Below, in pieces: positions 19,163 through 29,864 of a stretch of 64,000 nucleotides of DNA (position 1 is its first letter; each line of letters starts with the position of its first letter). The translations under genes and the position numbers were made by a program. Under the pieces are notes generated by a model. It had not been told where the DNA came from, made no database searches, and worked only from the letters and a program-made list of their open reading frames with translations. Location of the stretch: contig CAJTSE010000008.1 of NCBI GenBank assembly GCA_910578815.1, positions 45,495 to 109,494 of the forward strand. The letters run 5' to 3'. Origin of the DNA: an uncultured Acetatifactor sp. (GTDB lineage: Bacteria > Bacillota > Clostridia > Lachnospirales > Lachnospiraceae).

Positions 19163-20344
19163 ATGAACGAGATTGAATTAAAATACGGATGCAACCCAAA
19201 TCAGAAGCCTTCCAGAATCTACATGGAGGATGGCAGCGAACTTCCGGCAGCCGTTTTAAACGGCAAGCCCGGTTATATTAATTTTCTGGATGCCTTTAAC
19301 GGCTGGCAGTTGGTGAAGGAGCTAAAAGAAGCCACTGGTCTTCCAGCAGCGACTTCCTTTAAGCATGTGTCCCCGGCCGGTGCTGCGGTAGGGCTTCCTC
19401 TTGATGATACCTTGGCGAAAATATACTGGGTTAATGACTTGGGAGGGGAGCTTTCGCCGCTTGCCTGCGCCTATGCCAGGGCAAGAGGCGCGGACAGAAT
19501 GTCTTCCTTTGGAGACTTTATCGCGTTGTCGGATGTCTGTGACGCAGATACGGCCAGGCTGATCAAGCGAGAGGTGTCAGACGGCGTGATTGCCCCCGGT
19601 TATACGGAAGAGGCCATGGAACTGTTAAAGTCTAAGAAAAACGGAAATTATAATGTGATTCAGATTGATCCGTCTTATCAGCCGGCGGCTGTAGAAAGAA
19701 AGCAGGTTTACGGTATTACCTTTGAGCAGGGCAGGAACGAGCTGGACATTAACGGAGATATGTTCTCCAATATCGTCACGGAAAACAGAGAAATTCCCAA
19801 CGAGGCGTTGATTGATATGAAAATCGCGCTGATTACCTTAAAATATACTCAGTCAAATTCTGTCTGCTATGTGAAGGGCGGACAGGCCATTGGCATCGGA
19901 GCAGGGCAGCAGTCTCGAATCCATTGCACCAGGCTGGCAGGGCAGAAAGCGGATAACTGGTTTCTGCGTCAGTCTCCACAGGTAATGAATCTTGAGTTTG
20001 CGGATGGCCTTGGAAGAGCGGACAGGGACAACGCCATTGACGTATATATAGGCGACGAGTACATGGATGTATTGGCCGACGGGGTGTGGGAGCATACCTT
20101 TAAGGTAAAGCCGCCGGAATTTACCAGGGAGGAAAAAAGGGCATGGCTTGATAAGATGGAGAATGTAACGCTGGGCTCCGATGCTTTCTTCCCTTTTTCC
20201 GACAATATTGAGCGGGCGCACAAAAGCGGTGTAAAGTATATTGCCCAGCCGGGCGGCTCCGTACGTGATGATGCGGTGATTCAGTGCTGCGATAAATACG
20301 GGATGGTGATGGTATTTACGGGAATCAGGCTTTTTCACCATTAA
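19163..20344 (+). CDS. AICAR formyltransferase, stand-alone
   Basis: The 393-aa product corresponds to the AICAR transformylase domain of PurH without the N-terminal IMP cyclohydrolase. It starts ELKYGCNPNQKPSRIYM. The active-site Lys-His motif is SFKHVSPAGAAVG, and KYTQSNSVCYVKGGQAIGIG and GSDAFFPFSDNIE are further signatures. It transfers a formyl group from 10-formyl-tetrahydrofolate to AICAR. Start ATG 19163 follows AAAGGAGAA. The PurO-like enzyme just upstream supplies the missing activity. Confidence 0.93.
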   Translation: MNEIELKYGCNPNQKPSRIYMEDGSELPAAVLNGKPGYINFLDAFNGWQLVKELKEATGLPAATSFKHVSPAGAAVGLPLDDTLAKIYWVNDLGGELSPLACAYARARGADRMSSFGDFIALSDVCDADTARLIKREVSDGVIAPGYTEEAMELLKSKKNGNYNVIQIDPSYQPAAVERKQVYGITFEQGRNELDINGDMFSNIVTENREIPNEALIDMKIALITLKYTQSNSVCYVKGGQAIGIGAGQQSRIHCTRLAGQKADNWFLRQSPQVMNLEFADGLGRADRDNAIDVYIGDEYMDVLADGVWEHTFKVKPPEFTREEKRAWLDKMENVTLGSDAFFPFSDNIERAHKSGVKYIAQPGGSVRDDAVIQCCDKYGMVMVFTGIRLFHH

Positions 20345-20415
20345 GAGGCGATTTTGAAATCAAATGAATGAATATGCGAGGGGCTTTTTCAGACAACGCG
20401 GAAATGCAGGTAAAT

Positions 20416-21939
20416 ATGAGACTTTCAGATCTTGAGGTGTACGATAAAATAACAATTCAGTGCCATGACAATCCGGATGCAGATACACTTGCATCCGGTT
20501 ATGGTCTGTATTGTTATTACCAAAGCAAGGGAAAAGACGTTCGCCTGGTCTACAGCGGCAGAAACAAAATACAAAAATCCAATTTGGCCCTGATGGTGGA
20601 AAAGCTGAAGCTGCCGGTGGAATATGTCAGTGTGGGAACGGGGGAGGTGCTGCATGTGGACGGAGTTCTGCTGACGGTAGACTGCCAGTTTGGCTCCGGA
20701 AATGTTACAGGCTTATCTTCTGAAAATGTAGCAATCATTGATCATCACCAGCTGGAGAAGGCCGCTATTTCGCAGAGCATCATTAATCCTAATCTTGGGA
20801 GCTGCGCTACTCTGGTATGGAAGCTGCTTCGGGAAGAGGGATTTGATGTAAACAGTGAAGAAATGCTGGGAACGGCGCTGTATTATGGTCTGTATACTGA
20901 TACCAACCAGTTTTCGGAGCTGTATAATCCGCTGGACATGGATATGCGGGAGGCGGTGAAGGTGGATAAAAGCCTGATTACACTGTTTCGCAATTCCAAT
21001 CTATCCCTCAAGGAGCTGGAGATTGCCGGTATTGCCATGATCCGCTACAGCTACAATGACGATTATGAATTTGCAGTTATCAAGTCTCAGCCCTGTGACC
21101 CTAATATCCTGGGATTGATCAGCGATTTCCTGCTGCAGGTGGATGCCATTAAGTCCTGCGTGGTGTTTAATGAAGTGAATGACGGTTACAAATTTTCCGT
21201 CAGGAGCTGTATCAGGGAGGTCAATGCCAGTGAGCTGGCAGCCTTTTTGTCGGAAGGGATCGGCTCAGGCGGGGGACATTACGAGAAGGCAGGCGGTTTT
21301 ATCAGCTTAAAGCTCTATGAAGAGCATTATCCCACACTGCATACGGAAGGGTATTTCAACAATCGGATGACCCAGTATTTCGACAGCTTTGAGCTCATTT
21401 ACGCGGAAGACTATGAAGCGGATTTGAGTGCCATGAAAAAGTATGTAAAGCGTAAGATTCCTGTGGCATGTGTCAAGGCGGATGAAGTACTTCCTGTGGG
21501 GACGCCTGTCACCATTCGTACCCTGGAGGGAGATATAGATCTGACGGTGGAAGCGGATTTATATATCATGATCGGCATTAAGGGGGAAGTCTATCCCAAC
21601 CGCAGGGAAAAATTTGAGAAGGCATACAGGATGCTGGATGAAACCCATGACAGGAGCGAGTATATTCATGATACGGAATATGTTCCCGTAATCAAGAACC
21701 GGTTAAACGGTCAGGATATGCTGCTGACGGATCATGCCAGGGGCTGTGTGCCTACGGGGGAGGTATTCATTTACGCAAAACCGCTGGAAAAAGGAGTTAA
21801 AGTATTTACGGCATGGGATAAACAAAAATATATGCTGGGCAGGCCGGGGGATTATCTGGCGGTCCGCTGTAATGATCTTCATGATATTTATGTGGTAGAG
21901 AAGGATATTTTTGCAAGGAGCTATGATGAGATTTCATGA
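20416..21939 (+). CDS. DHH-family phosphoesterase
   Basis: This protein of about 507 aa carries the DHH motifs: QCHDNPDADTLASGYGLY near the N-terminus, LLTVDCQFG, and IIDHHQLEKAA. The DHHA1 glycine motif GSGGGHYEKAGGF lies further on. NrnA- and GdpP-like members cleave short RNAs or cyclic dinucleotides using Mn ions. A C-terminal domain of about 180 aa after the DHHA1 region is not recognised. ATG 20416 fits the family N-terminus (MRLSDLEVYDKI) and has GCAGG five bases upstream. Starts at 20368 or 20404 are possible. Its stop overlaps the start of the TIR gene by four bases (ATGA), so the two are translationally coupled. Confidence 0.85.
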   Translation: MRLSDLEVYDKITIQCHDNPDADTLASGYGLYCYYQSKGKDVRLVYSGRNKIQKSNLALMVEKLKLPVEYVSVGTGEVLHVDGVLLTVDCQFGSGNVTGLSSENVAIIDHHQLEKAAISQSIINPNLGSCATLVWKLLREEGFDVNSEEMLGTALYYGLYTDTNQFSELYNPLDMDMREAVKVDKSLITLFRNSNLSLKELEIAGIAMIRYSYNDDYEFAVIKSQPCDPNILGLISDFLLQVDAIKSCVVFNEVNDGYKFSVRSCIREVNASELAAFLSEGIGSGGGHYEKAGGFISLKLYEEHYPTLHTEGYFNNRMTQYFDSFELIYAEDYEADLSAMKKYVKRKIPVACVKADEVLPVGTPVTIRTLEGDIDLTVEADLYIMIGIKGEVYPNRREKFEKAYRMLDETHDRSEYIHDTEYVPVIKNRLNGQDMLLTDHARGCVPTGEVFIYAKPLEKGVKVFTAWDKQKYMLGRPGDYLAVRCNDLHDIYVVEKDIFARSYDEIS

Positions 21940-24479
21940 TGAAGAAATACAGATATGATGCCTTTATCAGTTATAGACACACAGAATTGGACAGATTCGC
22001 CGCAGAAAACCTCCATCGCCAAATGGAGGCTTTTCGCTTACCTGGGAAATTGTCGGGAAAGACCGGAGAACGTACCAGGATCGAGCGAGTGTTTCGAGAC
22101 AAAGATGAGCTTCCGCTGACCAATAATTTGGAAGACCCTATTATGAAGGCATTAGCGGAGTCGGAATATCTGATTGTGATTTGTTCGCCCAGGCTTCGGG
22201 AATCTTTGTGGTGCCGCAAAGAGATAGAGACTTTCATCCGTATGCACGGGCGGGAAAAGGTGCTGGCTGTGCTGATCGAGGGAGAGCCGGAGGAAGCCTT
22301 TCCGGAGGAATTGCTGTATGCGGAAGAAACCGTAACCGGTCCGGATGGCAGTATAAACAGTATCCGGAAGGCTGTGGAACCGTTGGCGGCGGATATTCGG
22401 GGCAGAAGCAGACGGGAGATGCTGAAATGTTTAAAGACGGAAAAGCTCCGGCTTTTGGCCCCCATGTTTTCTTTAAATTATGACGATTTAAAGCAGCGGC
22501 ATAAAGAGCGGAGAATGAAGCGAATACTGGGGGTTTCTTTGGCGGCTGCCGCTGTATTCCTGTGCGTTGGCACTTTCAGTACGGCGATGGCGCTTCGGAT
22601 ACAAAATCAGAACAGGCAGCTGGAAGAGCAAAAAGGTCGGCTGGAAACTCAGAAGGAACAACTGGAAGAGCAGGCAGCGCTTTTGAAGGAACAGTCCGAA
22701 GAAATCAGGCAGCAGAATGAGTCATTGCTAAGGGAACAGGCCCTGAACCTGGCGGAGGAATCTTTACGTCTTCTGGAGGTAGGAGACAGGGTGGGAGCGA
22801 TACAAACGGCAGCTTTGTCTTTGACAGAGTATGAGGGTATAAAGATGCCCTATACTGCGTTGGGGGAGTATGCGCTGACAGAAAGTCTTCATATTTACGA
22901 CAGTGGAGCGTATATTAAGCCAAAGTTTCAGATAGAAACAGAGGGAATCATTCGTGGAATGCGGATTTCTCCTGACGGGAAAACGCTGCTTACCTATGAC
23001 GATACCCATGCGCTGAATTTGTGGGATATTAGCATGGGAAAAAGGCTTTGCACGTTCAAGGATGTCGGTCCGTTTCTTTCGGACGAGAGAGGTTTTTGCT
23101 TCCTGGACAATGAACGGATTGCTTATTTGGACGAAGCGGGCGGTATTACAGTTTATCATTTGCAGGAAGATAATTTCCGGCGCTTTATAGAGAAAGGCTC
23201 TCCGGGTGCGATGGAGGTATCCGGTAATCTGCTGGCGGTGGAATACAGCAGAAGGATACAGATGTATCAGGCGGATACTCTCGAATATCTGGGAGAATAT
23301 GAGACGGAGAATGTCAACGGATTTACCGGAAATATTTTTATTGACGTGGAAGGAAAGATTGTGTCATTTCAGGAATTTTCCACAAAGGATGGGGACTGGA
23401 ACAGCCAAAGAAGGCTTGTTTTCTGGAATACGGAAACAGGAAAAGTCAGTAAGCTGCCACCCCAGGACTGCCGTATAAAGGCAGTGCAATATGTTGACAA
23501 TACAGCTTATGTTCTTTGCAATTATACGGACGAAAGTTATATGAATACAGAGGCAGTCCTCATGGCATGCGATGTGGATACCGGAGAAATAATCTGGACA
23601 AAGGTGTTTGCCGATTCCAGCGGAAGCGCTCTGTTTCAGCCAGGGACGGCAAATGGCGGTACGCTCCTGACGGCGACCACATATGACGTATGGCTTGTAG
23701 ATTTGAAGGATGGACGAGAAATTGCCAGGTTTTCCATGGGAAGCAGTATTGCCGGCGGGGAGACCATTTCTGACGGGAACATTTATACCGTATTTACCAG
23801 AAACGGAGAATATCATTCCATTTTGACGGAAAGGCTGACGGATTATGTGGTAGTGGGACGTTTCCAAAGCCATTCCGCAAATGTAAAGGATTTCAGGAGA
23901 TGCAGTGAAGGATACCTTGTACTGCCTTATCAGGATAATAAAGTAACATTGTATACATATTCGGGGAACTCATCCTATGAGCCGACGGAAGAAGAATTTG
24001 AACCGGTTTCTGATGAATATATGATGATGAGCCAGGCGGAAGATTTTGCAGGACAAAACGGGCTGCTCATGCCGGCACTGGCGGAGTATGTATTTTACAG
24101 CAAAGATAAAACACTTATTTATGTCTGTTACAGTGATGGAATCATGAGAATCTATGATGCCCTGACCTTTGAATTGAAGTCGGAGCTGACCATGAAAGAT
24201 TCCTATGCCAGGTATGAGCTCGGAAAGGATGAACGGGGGAACCGTTTTGTGGGGGGAGGGAGCTTTGGCTATATGCTGAGTCCCAATCTGGAGCTTTTGG
24301 CAGTGATAGAGAATCTTCTGGCTGTGGATTTTGAAAAGAATATGTTGATTGTGAAGGACAGAGCGGAAGTTCAATATGGAATTCCTGTTTATACTGTAGA
24401 AGAACTACTTGATAATGCCCGTAGATATGTGCTATCATGTAACTATTCGGAGTCAGGCGGGGCATCGCATTACGAATAA
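21936..24479 (+). CDS. TIR domain, membrane helix, coiled coil and WD40-like protein
   Basis: The 847-aa protein begins with a TIR domain (about residues 5-175): [30 protein letters not shown], and [11 protein letters not shown], where Glu96 matches the catalytic Glu of NAD-cleaving TIRs. A membrane helix (about 196-220) and a Gln/Glu-rich coiled coil (222-268) follow. The remainder has WD40-like blade repeats, e.g. [20 protein letters not shown] followed by LNLWDI. TIRs on a sensor scaffold usually act in defence or signalling, and the propeller would sit outside the cell if the single helix spans once. Its start overlaps the DHH gene stop. Its own paralogues are frequent in Lachnospiraceae genomes as far as I recall. 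Function is not established. Confidence 0.85.
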   Translation: MMKKYRYDAFISYRHTELDRFAAENLHRQMEAFRLPGKLSGKTGERTRIERVFRDKDELPLTNNLEDPIMKALAESEYLIVICSPRLRESLWCRKEIETFIRMHGREKVLAVLIEGEPEEAFPEELLYAEETVTGPDGSINSIRKAVEPLAADIRGRSRREMLKCLKTEKLRLLAPMFSLNYDDLKQRHKERRMKRILGVSLAAAAVFLCVGTFSTAMALRIQNQNRQLEEQKGRLETQKEQLEEQAALLKEQSEEIRQQNESLLREQALNLAEESLRLLEVGDRVGAIQTAALSLTEYEGIKMPYTALGEYALTESLHIYDSGAYIKPKFQIETEGIIRGMRISPDGKTLLTYDDTHALNLWDISMGKRLCTFKDVGPFLSDERGFCFLDNERIAYLDEAGGITVYHLQEDNFRRFIEKGSPGAMEVSGNLLAVEYSRRIQMYQADTLEYLGEYETENVNGFTGNIFIDVEGKIVSFQEFSTKDGDWNSQRRLVFWNTETGKVSKLPPQDCRIKAVQYVDNTAYVLCNYTDESYMNTEAVLMACDVDTGEIIWTKVFADSSGSALFQPGTANGGTLLTATTYDVWLVDLKDGREIARFSMGSSIAGGETISDGNIYTVFTRNGEYHSILTERLTDYVVVGRFQSHSANVKDFRRCSEGYLVLPYQDNKVTLYTYSGNSSYEPTEEEFEPVSDEYMMMSQAEDFAGQNGLLMPALAEYVFYSKDKTLIYVCYSDGIMRIYDALTFELKSELTMKDSYARYELGKDERGNRFVGGGSFGYMLSPNLELLAVIENLLAVDFEKNMLIVKDRAEVQYGIPVYTVEELLDNARRYVLSCNYSESGGASHYE

Positions 24480-24508
24480 TCGGTATAGGGAAAGACAGGG
24501 AAGACCAT

Positions 24509-26188
24509 ATGAATGAGACAGAATCCAAAAATTTCATAGAAAACATGATTGATAAGGACCTGGCGGAAGGGGTTTATACGTCTGTACACACTCGTTTCCC
24601 TCCGGAGCCTAACGGATATTTACACATCGGGCACGCTAAAAGCATACTTCTAAATTACGGACTGGCAAAAAAATATAATGGGAAATTCAATATGCGCTTT
24701 GACGATACCAATCCCACCAAGGAGGATATTGAATTTGTGGAGTCCATTAAGGAGGATACTCAGTGGCTTGGGGCGGACTGGGAGGACAGACTGTTTTTTG
24801 CTTCCAACTATTTTGGGCAGATGTATGAAGCAGCGGTAAAACTGATCCGGAAAGGAAAGGCTTATGTATCCGACCTGTCGGCAGAACAGATGAAGGAATA
24901 CAGAGGAACCTATACGGAACCCGGAAAAGAAGATCCGGGCAGGGAACGCTCTGTGGACGAGAATCTGCAGCTGTTTAAGGACATGAAGGAAGGGAAGTAT
25001 GCCGACGGCGAAAAGGTTTTAAGAGCCAGAATTGACATGACGTCTCCGAATATTAATATGCGTGATCCTGTCATATACCGGGTGGCGCGTATGACTCATC
25101 ACAATACGGGAGATACTTGGTGCATTTATCCCATGTATGATTTTGCACATCCCATAGAGGATGCTATTGAAGGAATCACGCATTCGATCTGTACCATGGA
25201 GTTTGAAGATCACAGGCCTCTTTATGATTGGGTGGTGAGAGAGCTGGAGTATCCCAACCCGCCAAGACAGATCGAGTTTGCAAAGCTGTATCTGAAAAAT
25301 GTAGTTACTGGAAAAAGATATATTAAAAAGCTGGTACAGACAGGGATTGTGGACGGCTGGGACGATCCCAGGCTGGTTTCCGTGGCGGCGCTAAGGCGCC
25401 GTGGATTTACGCCGGAATCCATTAAAATGTTTGTGGAGATGTGCGGTGTGGCAAAGGCAAATTCCGTTACTGATTATGCGGTGCTGGAATATTGTATCCG
25501 CGAGGATTTAAAGGCAAAGGCACCCCGCTATATGGCGGTGCTGGATCCTGTTAAGCTGGTTATTGACAATTACCCGGAAGGGCAGACGGAGATGCTGGAA
25601 GGAGTGAACAATCCCGAAAACGAAGCTCTTGGCAAAAGGGAAATTCCTTTTGGAAGAGAGTTGTATATCGAGAGGGAGGATTTCATGGAAGTACCTCCGA
25701 AAAAGTACTTTCGTATGTTCCCAGGCAATGAAGTGCGTCTGATGAATGCCTATTTTGTAACCTGTACAGGCTGCGTGAAGGATGAGGACGGCAGTATCAA
25801 AGAAATTCACTGTACCTATGATCCGGCCTCCAGAGGCGGCAACAGCCCTGACGGCAGGAAGGTAAAAGGAACGATCCATTGGGTTGCGGCCGAGACGGCG
25901 ATTTCCGCGGAGGCACGCTTATATGAAAACCTGATTGATGAAGACATGGCGAATGAAAAAGGCGCTATTTACGATGAGGGCGGAGAGCTGTATCTGAATC
26001 CTGCTTCACTGACCGTTAAACAGTGCTTTTTAGAGCCAGCATTTGCAGGGGCAGCTGCTTATGACAGGTTTCAGTTTGTGAGACAGGGGTTCTTCTGTGT
26101 GGATCCTAAGGATTCTACTGCGGACCGCCTTGTGTTTAACAGAACTGTTTCTTTAAAAAGCTCTTTTGTGCTGCCTAAGGAATCGTAA
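24509..26188 (+). CDS. glnS: glutaminyl-tRNA synthetase
   Basis: GlnRS (559 aa) charges tRNA(Gln) directly. The HIGH motif is in [16 protein letters not shown], followed by [10 protein letters not shown]. The class-I KMSKS-like loop is replaced by the GlnRS form near [20 protein letters not shown] and the C-terminal anticodon-binding beta-barrels are complete. Most Firmicutes lack GlnRS and rely on GatCAB for Gln-tRNA. Its presence here alongside gatCAB implies that GatCAB serves tRNA(Asn). The start lies 29 bases after the TIR gene. Confidence 0.96.
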   Translation: MNETESKNFIENMIDKDLAEGVYTSVHTRFPPEPNGYLHIGHAKSILLNYGLAKKYNGKFNMRFDDTNPTKEDIEFVESIKEDTQWLGADWEDRLFFASNYFGQMYEAAVKLIRKGKAYVSDLSAEQMKEYRGTYTEPGKEDPGRERSVDENLQLFKDMKEGKYADGEKVLRARIDMTSPNINMRDPVIYRVARMTHHNTGDTWCIYPMYDFAHPIEDAIEGITHSICTMEFEDHRPLYDWVVRELEYPNPPRQIEFAKLYLKNVVTGKRYIKKLVQTGIVDGWDDPRLVSVAALRRRGFTPESIKMFVEMCGVAKANSVTDYAVLEYCIREDLKAKAPRYMAVLDPVKLVIDNYPEGQTEMLEGVNNPENEALGKREIPFGRELYIEREDFMEVPPKKYFRMFPGNEVRLMNAYFVTCTGCVKDEDGSIKEIHCTYDPASRGGNSPDGRKVKGTIHWVAAETAISAEARLYENLIDEDMANEKGAIYDEGGELYLNPASLTVKQCFLEPAFAGAAAYDRFQFVRQGFFCVDPKDSTADRLVFNRTVSLKSSFVLPKES

Positions 26189-26249
26189 GATATAAGGAAG
26201 GCAAAGGATAAAACGAATAGAAAAGAATTGAAAGGTGAGGAGATTCAAA

Positions 26250-27095
26250 ATGAGTATTTTATCAGGACTTGGAGAATTTGGTCTTGGCGGACTGGAAGGA
26301 ATGGACATTTTCGAAGAGGAAGAAAAGGAAAGTAAAATGAAAGCTGCGGCGGAGCCGCCAAAGGTGGAAGAAAAAGATTTGATCTATGAAAAAACCTTTA
26401 AGTGCCCGGTTTGTGGAGAGGATTTTTCTTCAAAGATCATGAAGACAGGAAAGGCAAAGCTGCTGGGATCAGATCTGGATTTGCGTGCAAGATATGAAGG
26501 GATTGACTCAGTGAAGTATGATGTTCAGCTCTGTCCTTCTTGTGGATATACGGCACTGACCAGATATTTTACCAGTATTGGCAGCGCTCAGGCAAAGCTG
26601 ATTAAGGAAAAGATTAGCAACAGCGTGCGCGTGACGAAGTACGACGATGAGGTATACAGCTATGAGCAGGCATACGAGCGCTATCGGCTGGCCCTTGTAT
26701 GTGCCGTTGTGAAAAAGGCTAAGGCCAGTGAAAAGGCGTTTATCTGCTTAAAGAGCGGATGGCTGATGCGGGGCTGGAGGGAAAGCCTGCAGGAGCAGGG
26801 CGGTGACGAAAAAAAGATGGAAGAGATGCAGAAGCAGGAGGAAGAATATCTGCAGAATGCCTATAAGGGTTTTGTAGAGGCAAGGCAGTCAGAGGGCTTC
26901 CCTATGTGCGGAATGGACGAGACAACCATAGATTATCTGGTGGCTGTGCTGGCTACAAAGCTGAAGAAATATGATGTGGCAAGCCGGATGGTGTCATCCA
27001 TTCTTGCATCCTCCATGGCCAATGCCCGTACCAAGGAAAAGGCCAGGGATTTAAAAGAGCAGATTATTGCGGAGATGAAAAAGGCCGGGCACTGA
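26250..27095 (+). CDS. DUF2225-like zinc-ribbon protein
   Basis: The 281-aa cytoplasmic protein has a CPVCGEDF / CPSCGY pair that would bind one zinc ion (about residues 56-110), followed by a largely helical region resembling TPR-like DUF2225 proteins. An acidic N-terminal segment (FEEEEKESK) precedes it. Biochemical role is unknown. ATG 26250 follows AAAGGTGAGGAG. It ends four bases before the MocR-type regulator start, so the two are likely co-transcribed. Confidence 0.8.
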   Translation: MSILSGLGEFGLGGLEGMDIFEEEEKESKMKAAAEPPKVEEKDLIYEKTFKCPVCGEDFSSKIMKTGKAKLLGSDLDLRARYEGIDSVKYDVQLCPSCGYTALTRYFTSIGSAQAKLIKEKISNSVRVTKYDDEVYSYEQAYERYRLALVCAVVKKAKASEKAFICLKSGWLMRGWRESLQEQGGDEKKMEEMQKQEEEYLQNAYKGFVEARQSEGFPMCGMDETTIDYLVAVLATKLKKYDVASRMVSSILASSMANARTKEKARDLKEQIIAEMKKAGH

Positions 27096-27099
27096 GAAT

Positions 27100-28575
27100 A
27101 TGTACGATATGACCATACGCTTACAGGCAGGCGGTGTCCGCCTGTATGAGCAGATTTATGAACACATAAAGAATGAGATCAGGGCGGGGAAGCTTCTTGC
27201 GGGAGAGAGGCTTCCCTCCACACGTTCTCTGGCAGAATATCTGCAAGTGGCGCGGAGCACGGTGGATTACGCCTATGGGCAGCTGCTGGATGAAGGGTAT
27301 ATTGAAGCCAGCCCCTGCCGGGGTTATTTTGTCTGCCCCATTGAGGAACTGATGCAGCTGGAGGGTGCCGGAGAAAAAGCATTTTCCGGAGTGAGGACGG
27401 AAGACAAAGAAAATGGAGGTGTGGGAAAACAGGCCGGGGAAGCGGAGCCGTCGGATCAAGGCGTGGACGGCGGGAGCTTCGTCTGTGATTTTTCGCCTCA
27501 TGAGATTGATATGTCAGGATTTCCCTTCGGCGTTTGGAAGAAAATAACCAAAAATATTCTTACGGACGCAAACAGTGACCTGTTCTCAAGAGGGGAGCCC
27601 CAGGGAGACAAGGAACTTCGGCTGACGATCAGTCGGTATCTCCATTCATCGCGGGGAGTGAACTGCCATCCGGAGCAGATTGTGGTGGGGGCCGGAAACG
27701 ACTATCTGCTGCTTCTGCTGGAAAAGCTGTTGGGCAGGCAGGTGCGTATTGCCATGGAAAATCCCACCTATCTTCGGTCTTTCCGCATCTTTAAGTCCTT
27801 TTCCTACCAGGTGGTGACCGTGGACGCGGACGAAAACGGTATGCGAGCGGGGCAGCTGGAAAAGGAAAAAGTCACCGCGGTTTATTGTATGCCTTCTCAT
27901 CAGTTTCCGTCGGGAACCGTCATGCCCATCGGCAGGCGGATCGAACTTTTAAGATGGGCAGCCAAGGGTGCTGACAGGTATATTATAGAGGATGATTATG
28001 ACAGTGAATTTCGCTATCATGGGAAGCCCATACCGGCGCTGCAGGCTAATGACGAGCATGGAAAGGTGATCTATCTGGGCAGCTTTTCCAAGGCTATTGC
28101 TCCGGCGATCCGTGTAAGCTTTATGGTGCTGCCGGAGGCGCTGCTGGAAAAATACAGGCGGGAGCTGTTTTTTTATTCCTGCACGGTATCAAGAATAGAT
28201 CAAAGCATTTTGAATGAATTTATCAGGGACGGTTATTTCGAGCGGCATTTGAACCGTATGAGAAAGATATACCGGGCTAAGCATGAACTTCTTTTGGAAG
28301 AGCTGCGCCCTTTCAAGGAAAAGTTTGCGGTGACCGGAGAAAACGCCGGGCTGCATCTTCTTCTGACTGCTAAAGGAACTGTCAAGGAAGAAGAATTGAT
28401 TACGGCGGCTGCTGCGGCGGGAGTAAAGGTGTACGGGCTTTCTGGAAGCATGGCAGAAACTCTTGATCAGAAAAGAAAAGCTGCGCCGGCCACTGTACTG
28501 ATGGGATTCGGCGCTTTGAAGCATGAGCAGATCAGAGAGGGAATCAGGCGTTTAAAAGAAGTATGGCTGGTATGA
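27100..28575 (+). CDS. MocR/PdxR-type transcription regulator
   Basis: The 491-aa protein fuses a GntR winged-helix domain (residues 15-80; GERLPSTRSLAEYLQVARST) to a class I aminotransferase-like domain with the PLP lysine in YLGSFSKAIAPAIR. The linker (about 85-140) is unusually rich in Gly, Glu and Lys. MocR proteins use bound PLP or an amino acid as effector, often for vitamin B6 or amino-acid genes. No pdx genes are adjacent, so the target is unknown. The start lacks a strong ribosome site, consistent with coupling to the gene ending four bases upstream. Confidence 0.9.
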   Translation: MYDMTIRLQAGGVRLYEQIYEHIKNEIRAGKLLAGERLPSTRSLAEYLQVARSTVDYAYGQLLDEGYIEASPCRGYFVCPIEELMQLEGAGEKAFSGVRTEDKENGGVGKQAGEAEPSDQGVDGGSFVCDFSPHEIDMSGFPFGVWKKITKNILTDANSDLFSRGEPQGDKELRLTISRYLHSSRGVNCHPEQIVVGAGNDYLLLLLEKLLGRQVRIAMENPTYLRSFRIFKSFSYQVVTVDADENGMRAGQLEKEKVTAVYCMPSHQFPSGTVMPIGRRIELLRWAAKGADRYIIEDDYDSEFRYHGKPIPALQANDEHGKVIYLGSFSKAIAPAIRVSFMVLPEALLEKYRRELFFYSCTVSRIDQSILNEFIRDGYFERHLNRMRKIYRAKHELLLEELRPFKEKFAVTGENAGLHLLLTAKGTVKEEELITAAAAAGVKVYGLSGSMAETLDQKRKAAPATVLMGFGALKHEQIREGIRRLKEVWLV

Positions 28576-28627
28576 AAGGTGGAATAAAGTTCCACCTGTG
28601 GAAAAGTCTCCACCTGTGTGAAAAAAA

Positions 28628-28662
28628 TTTTCTAAGGCGCCGGAAATCGTCGCCTTAGAAAA
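28628..28662. terminator. perfect 12-bp inverted repeat between convergent genes
   Basis: TTTTCTAAGGCG (28628-28639) pairs with CGCCTTAGAAAA (28651-28662). A-rich sequence precedes and A/T-rich sequence follows, so it can serve as a bidirectional terminator between the MocR gene and the convergent gene at 28742. A further short hairpin GATTCCGC / GCGGAATC follows at about 28718-28736. Confidence 0.7.
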
Positions 28663-28741
28663 TCTAAGCATAAAAAATCTAAGCCTTGCCAGCTTGCTGG
28701 CCTTGGATTTGTGCGATTCCGCAGAGCGGAATCAGTGAGGA

Positions 28742-29095
28742 TCAATTATCACTGATGGCAGGCTCTTCTTCGGAGCTGTCTTCTTCGTCAAAGAATTCTT
28801 CCACGTTTTCAATGGCAGCATCAGTCTTGGCAGCAGCATTCTCTACCGCATCTTTTAAGGGAGTAAAGCCATCCTTTTGTGACGAAGTCTCGGAATCTGC
28901 GGATTCCGTTTTTTCGGATTCGGAATCGGGAGTCAGGGACACATAGCCGTGTGACTCTTCGCTGAAATCATCATAATCCTCATCCTCTGATTCTGTACGC
29001 TCTGCGTTTTTCTTCTGCAGATAATAATGGATGGCAGCTGCAGCGGTACCCACTGCCGCAGTAAAAAGCAGGAATTTTCCAAATTTTTTTGCCAT
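28742..29095 (-). CDS. small anchored acidic hypothetical protein
   Basis: The 117-aa product has a hydrophobic N-terminal helix (FGKFLLFTAAVGTAAAAIHYYL) and a highly acidic, Ser-rich, probably disordered tail with many Glu/Asp/Ser residues. It is probably anchored in the membrane with the tail on one side. No family is recognised. AAAGGAGC lies about six bases before the start. It is divergent from the TetR gene. Confidence 0.7.
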   Translation of the reverse strand: MAKKFGKFLLFTAAVGTAAAAIHYYLQKKNAERTESEDEDYDDFSEESHGYVSLTPDSESEKTESADSETSSQKDGFTPLKDAVENAAAKTDAAIENVEEFFDEEDSSEEEPAISDN

Positions 29096-29122
29096 AGGTT
29101 GCTCCTTTCGGTTCCGATTAAG

Positions 29123-29151
29123 ATATTATTATCTTAATACTATTTCGCCAA
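29123..29151 (-). promoter_or_regulatory. candidate promoter of the 28742-29095 gene
   Basis: On the minus strand TTGGCG (29146-29151) and TAATAT (29123-29128) are separated by 17 bases. It lies in the A/T-rich divergent region shared with the TetR gene, so the regulator could act here. Confidence 0.45.
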
Positions 29152-29255
29152 ATTGAAAAGGGAATAAATATTATTTAAGGAAAATTTTATTGTTTATGGT
29201 TTCTATTAAAGAAAATTTATGATATGATAATATTCATTGGAATGGGAGTAGTTTT

Positions 29256-29861
29256 ATGAATGGCAAGTTTTTTGATCTCAAAAAAGAAAAGCAGGATAGA
29301 ATGATCAATGCGGCGCTGAAAGTCTTTGCTCTTCAGGGGTATCGCCATGCCAGTACCGATGATATTGTCAAAGAAGCCTCAATCAGCAAGGGACTCCTGT
29401 TTCATTATTTTGAAAATAAGATCGGCGTATATAATTTTATTTATGATTACAGTGTTAGATACATGATCCTGGAGATCCGTTCCACTGTGGATTCCGGCGA
29501 AACGGATCTGTTTGAGGTCATGAAGCAGACAGAGTGTGCCCGCATGCACGCGATGAGAGGGTATCCTTATATGCAGCAGTTTCTAAATCGCTCTATGTCT
29601 GAGGACGTCAGTGAGGCGCTGCTGGCCATTGAGGGTAAGCGAGGAGCGCTGGAAGAGGCTTATCGTTCCATCAACAGCCAGATTGACTACAGCAGTCTGC
29701 CGGGGAGTGTGGACGGAGAGAAGCTTCGGAAGATGCTGGACTTTACGGTCAAGGGTCTGATGACCGAGCGTTTTCAGGATTCTTCTTTCCAACCGGAAAT
29801 GCTGTATAAGGAGCTTTGTGATTATCTGGATATGATGAAAAAGCTGGTGTATAATGCATGA
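29256..29861 (+). CDS. TetR-family transcription regulator
   Basis: The 201-aa protein has the TetR N-terminal HTH (residues 8-55): MINAALKVFALQGYRHASTD, then IVKEASISKGLLFHYFENK. The C-terminal ligand domain resembles no specific subfamily I can name. GGGAG is about eight bases before ATG 29256. The gene is divergent from the small acidic membrane protein and convergent with the DUF6062-like gene, ending four bases from it. Targets are unknown. Confidence 0.88.
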   Translation: MNGKFFDLKKEKQDRMINAALKVFALQGYRHASTDDIVKEASISKGLLFHYFENKIGVYNFIYDYSVRYMILEIRSTVDSGETDLFEVMKQTECARMHAMRGYPYMQQFLNRSMSEDVSEALLAIEGKRGALEEAYRSINSQIDYSSLPGSVDGEKLRKMLDFTVKGLMTERFQDSSFQPEMLYKELCDYLDMMKKLVYNA

Positions 29862-29864
29862 GGA

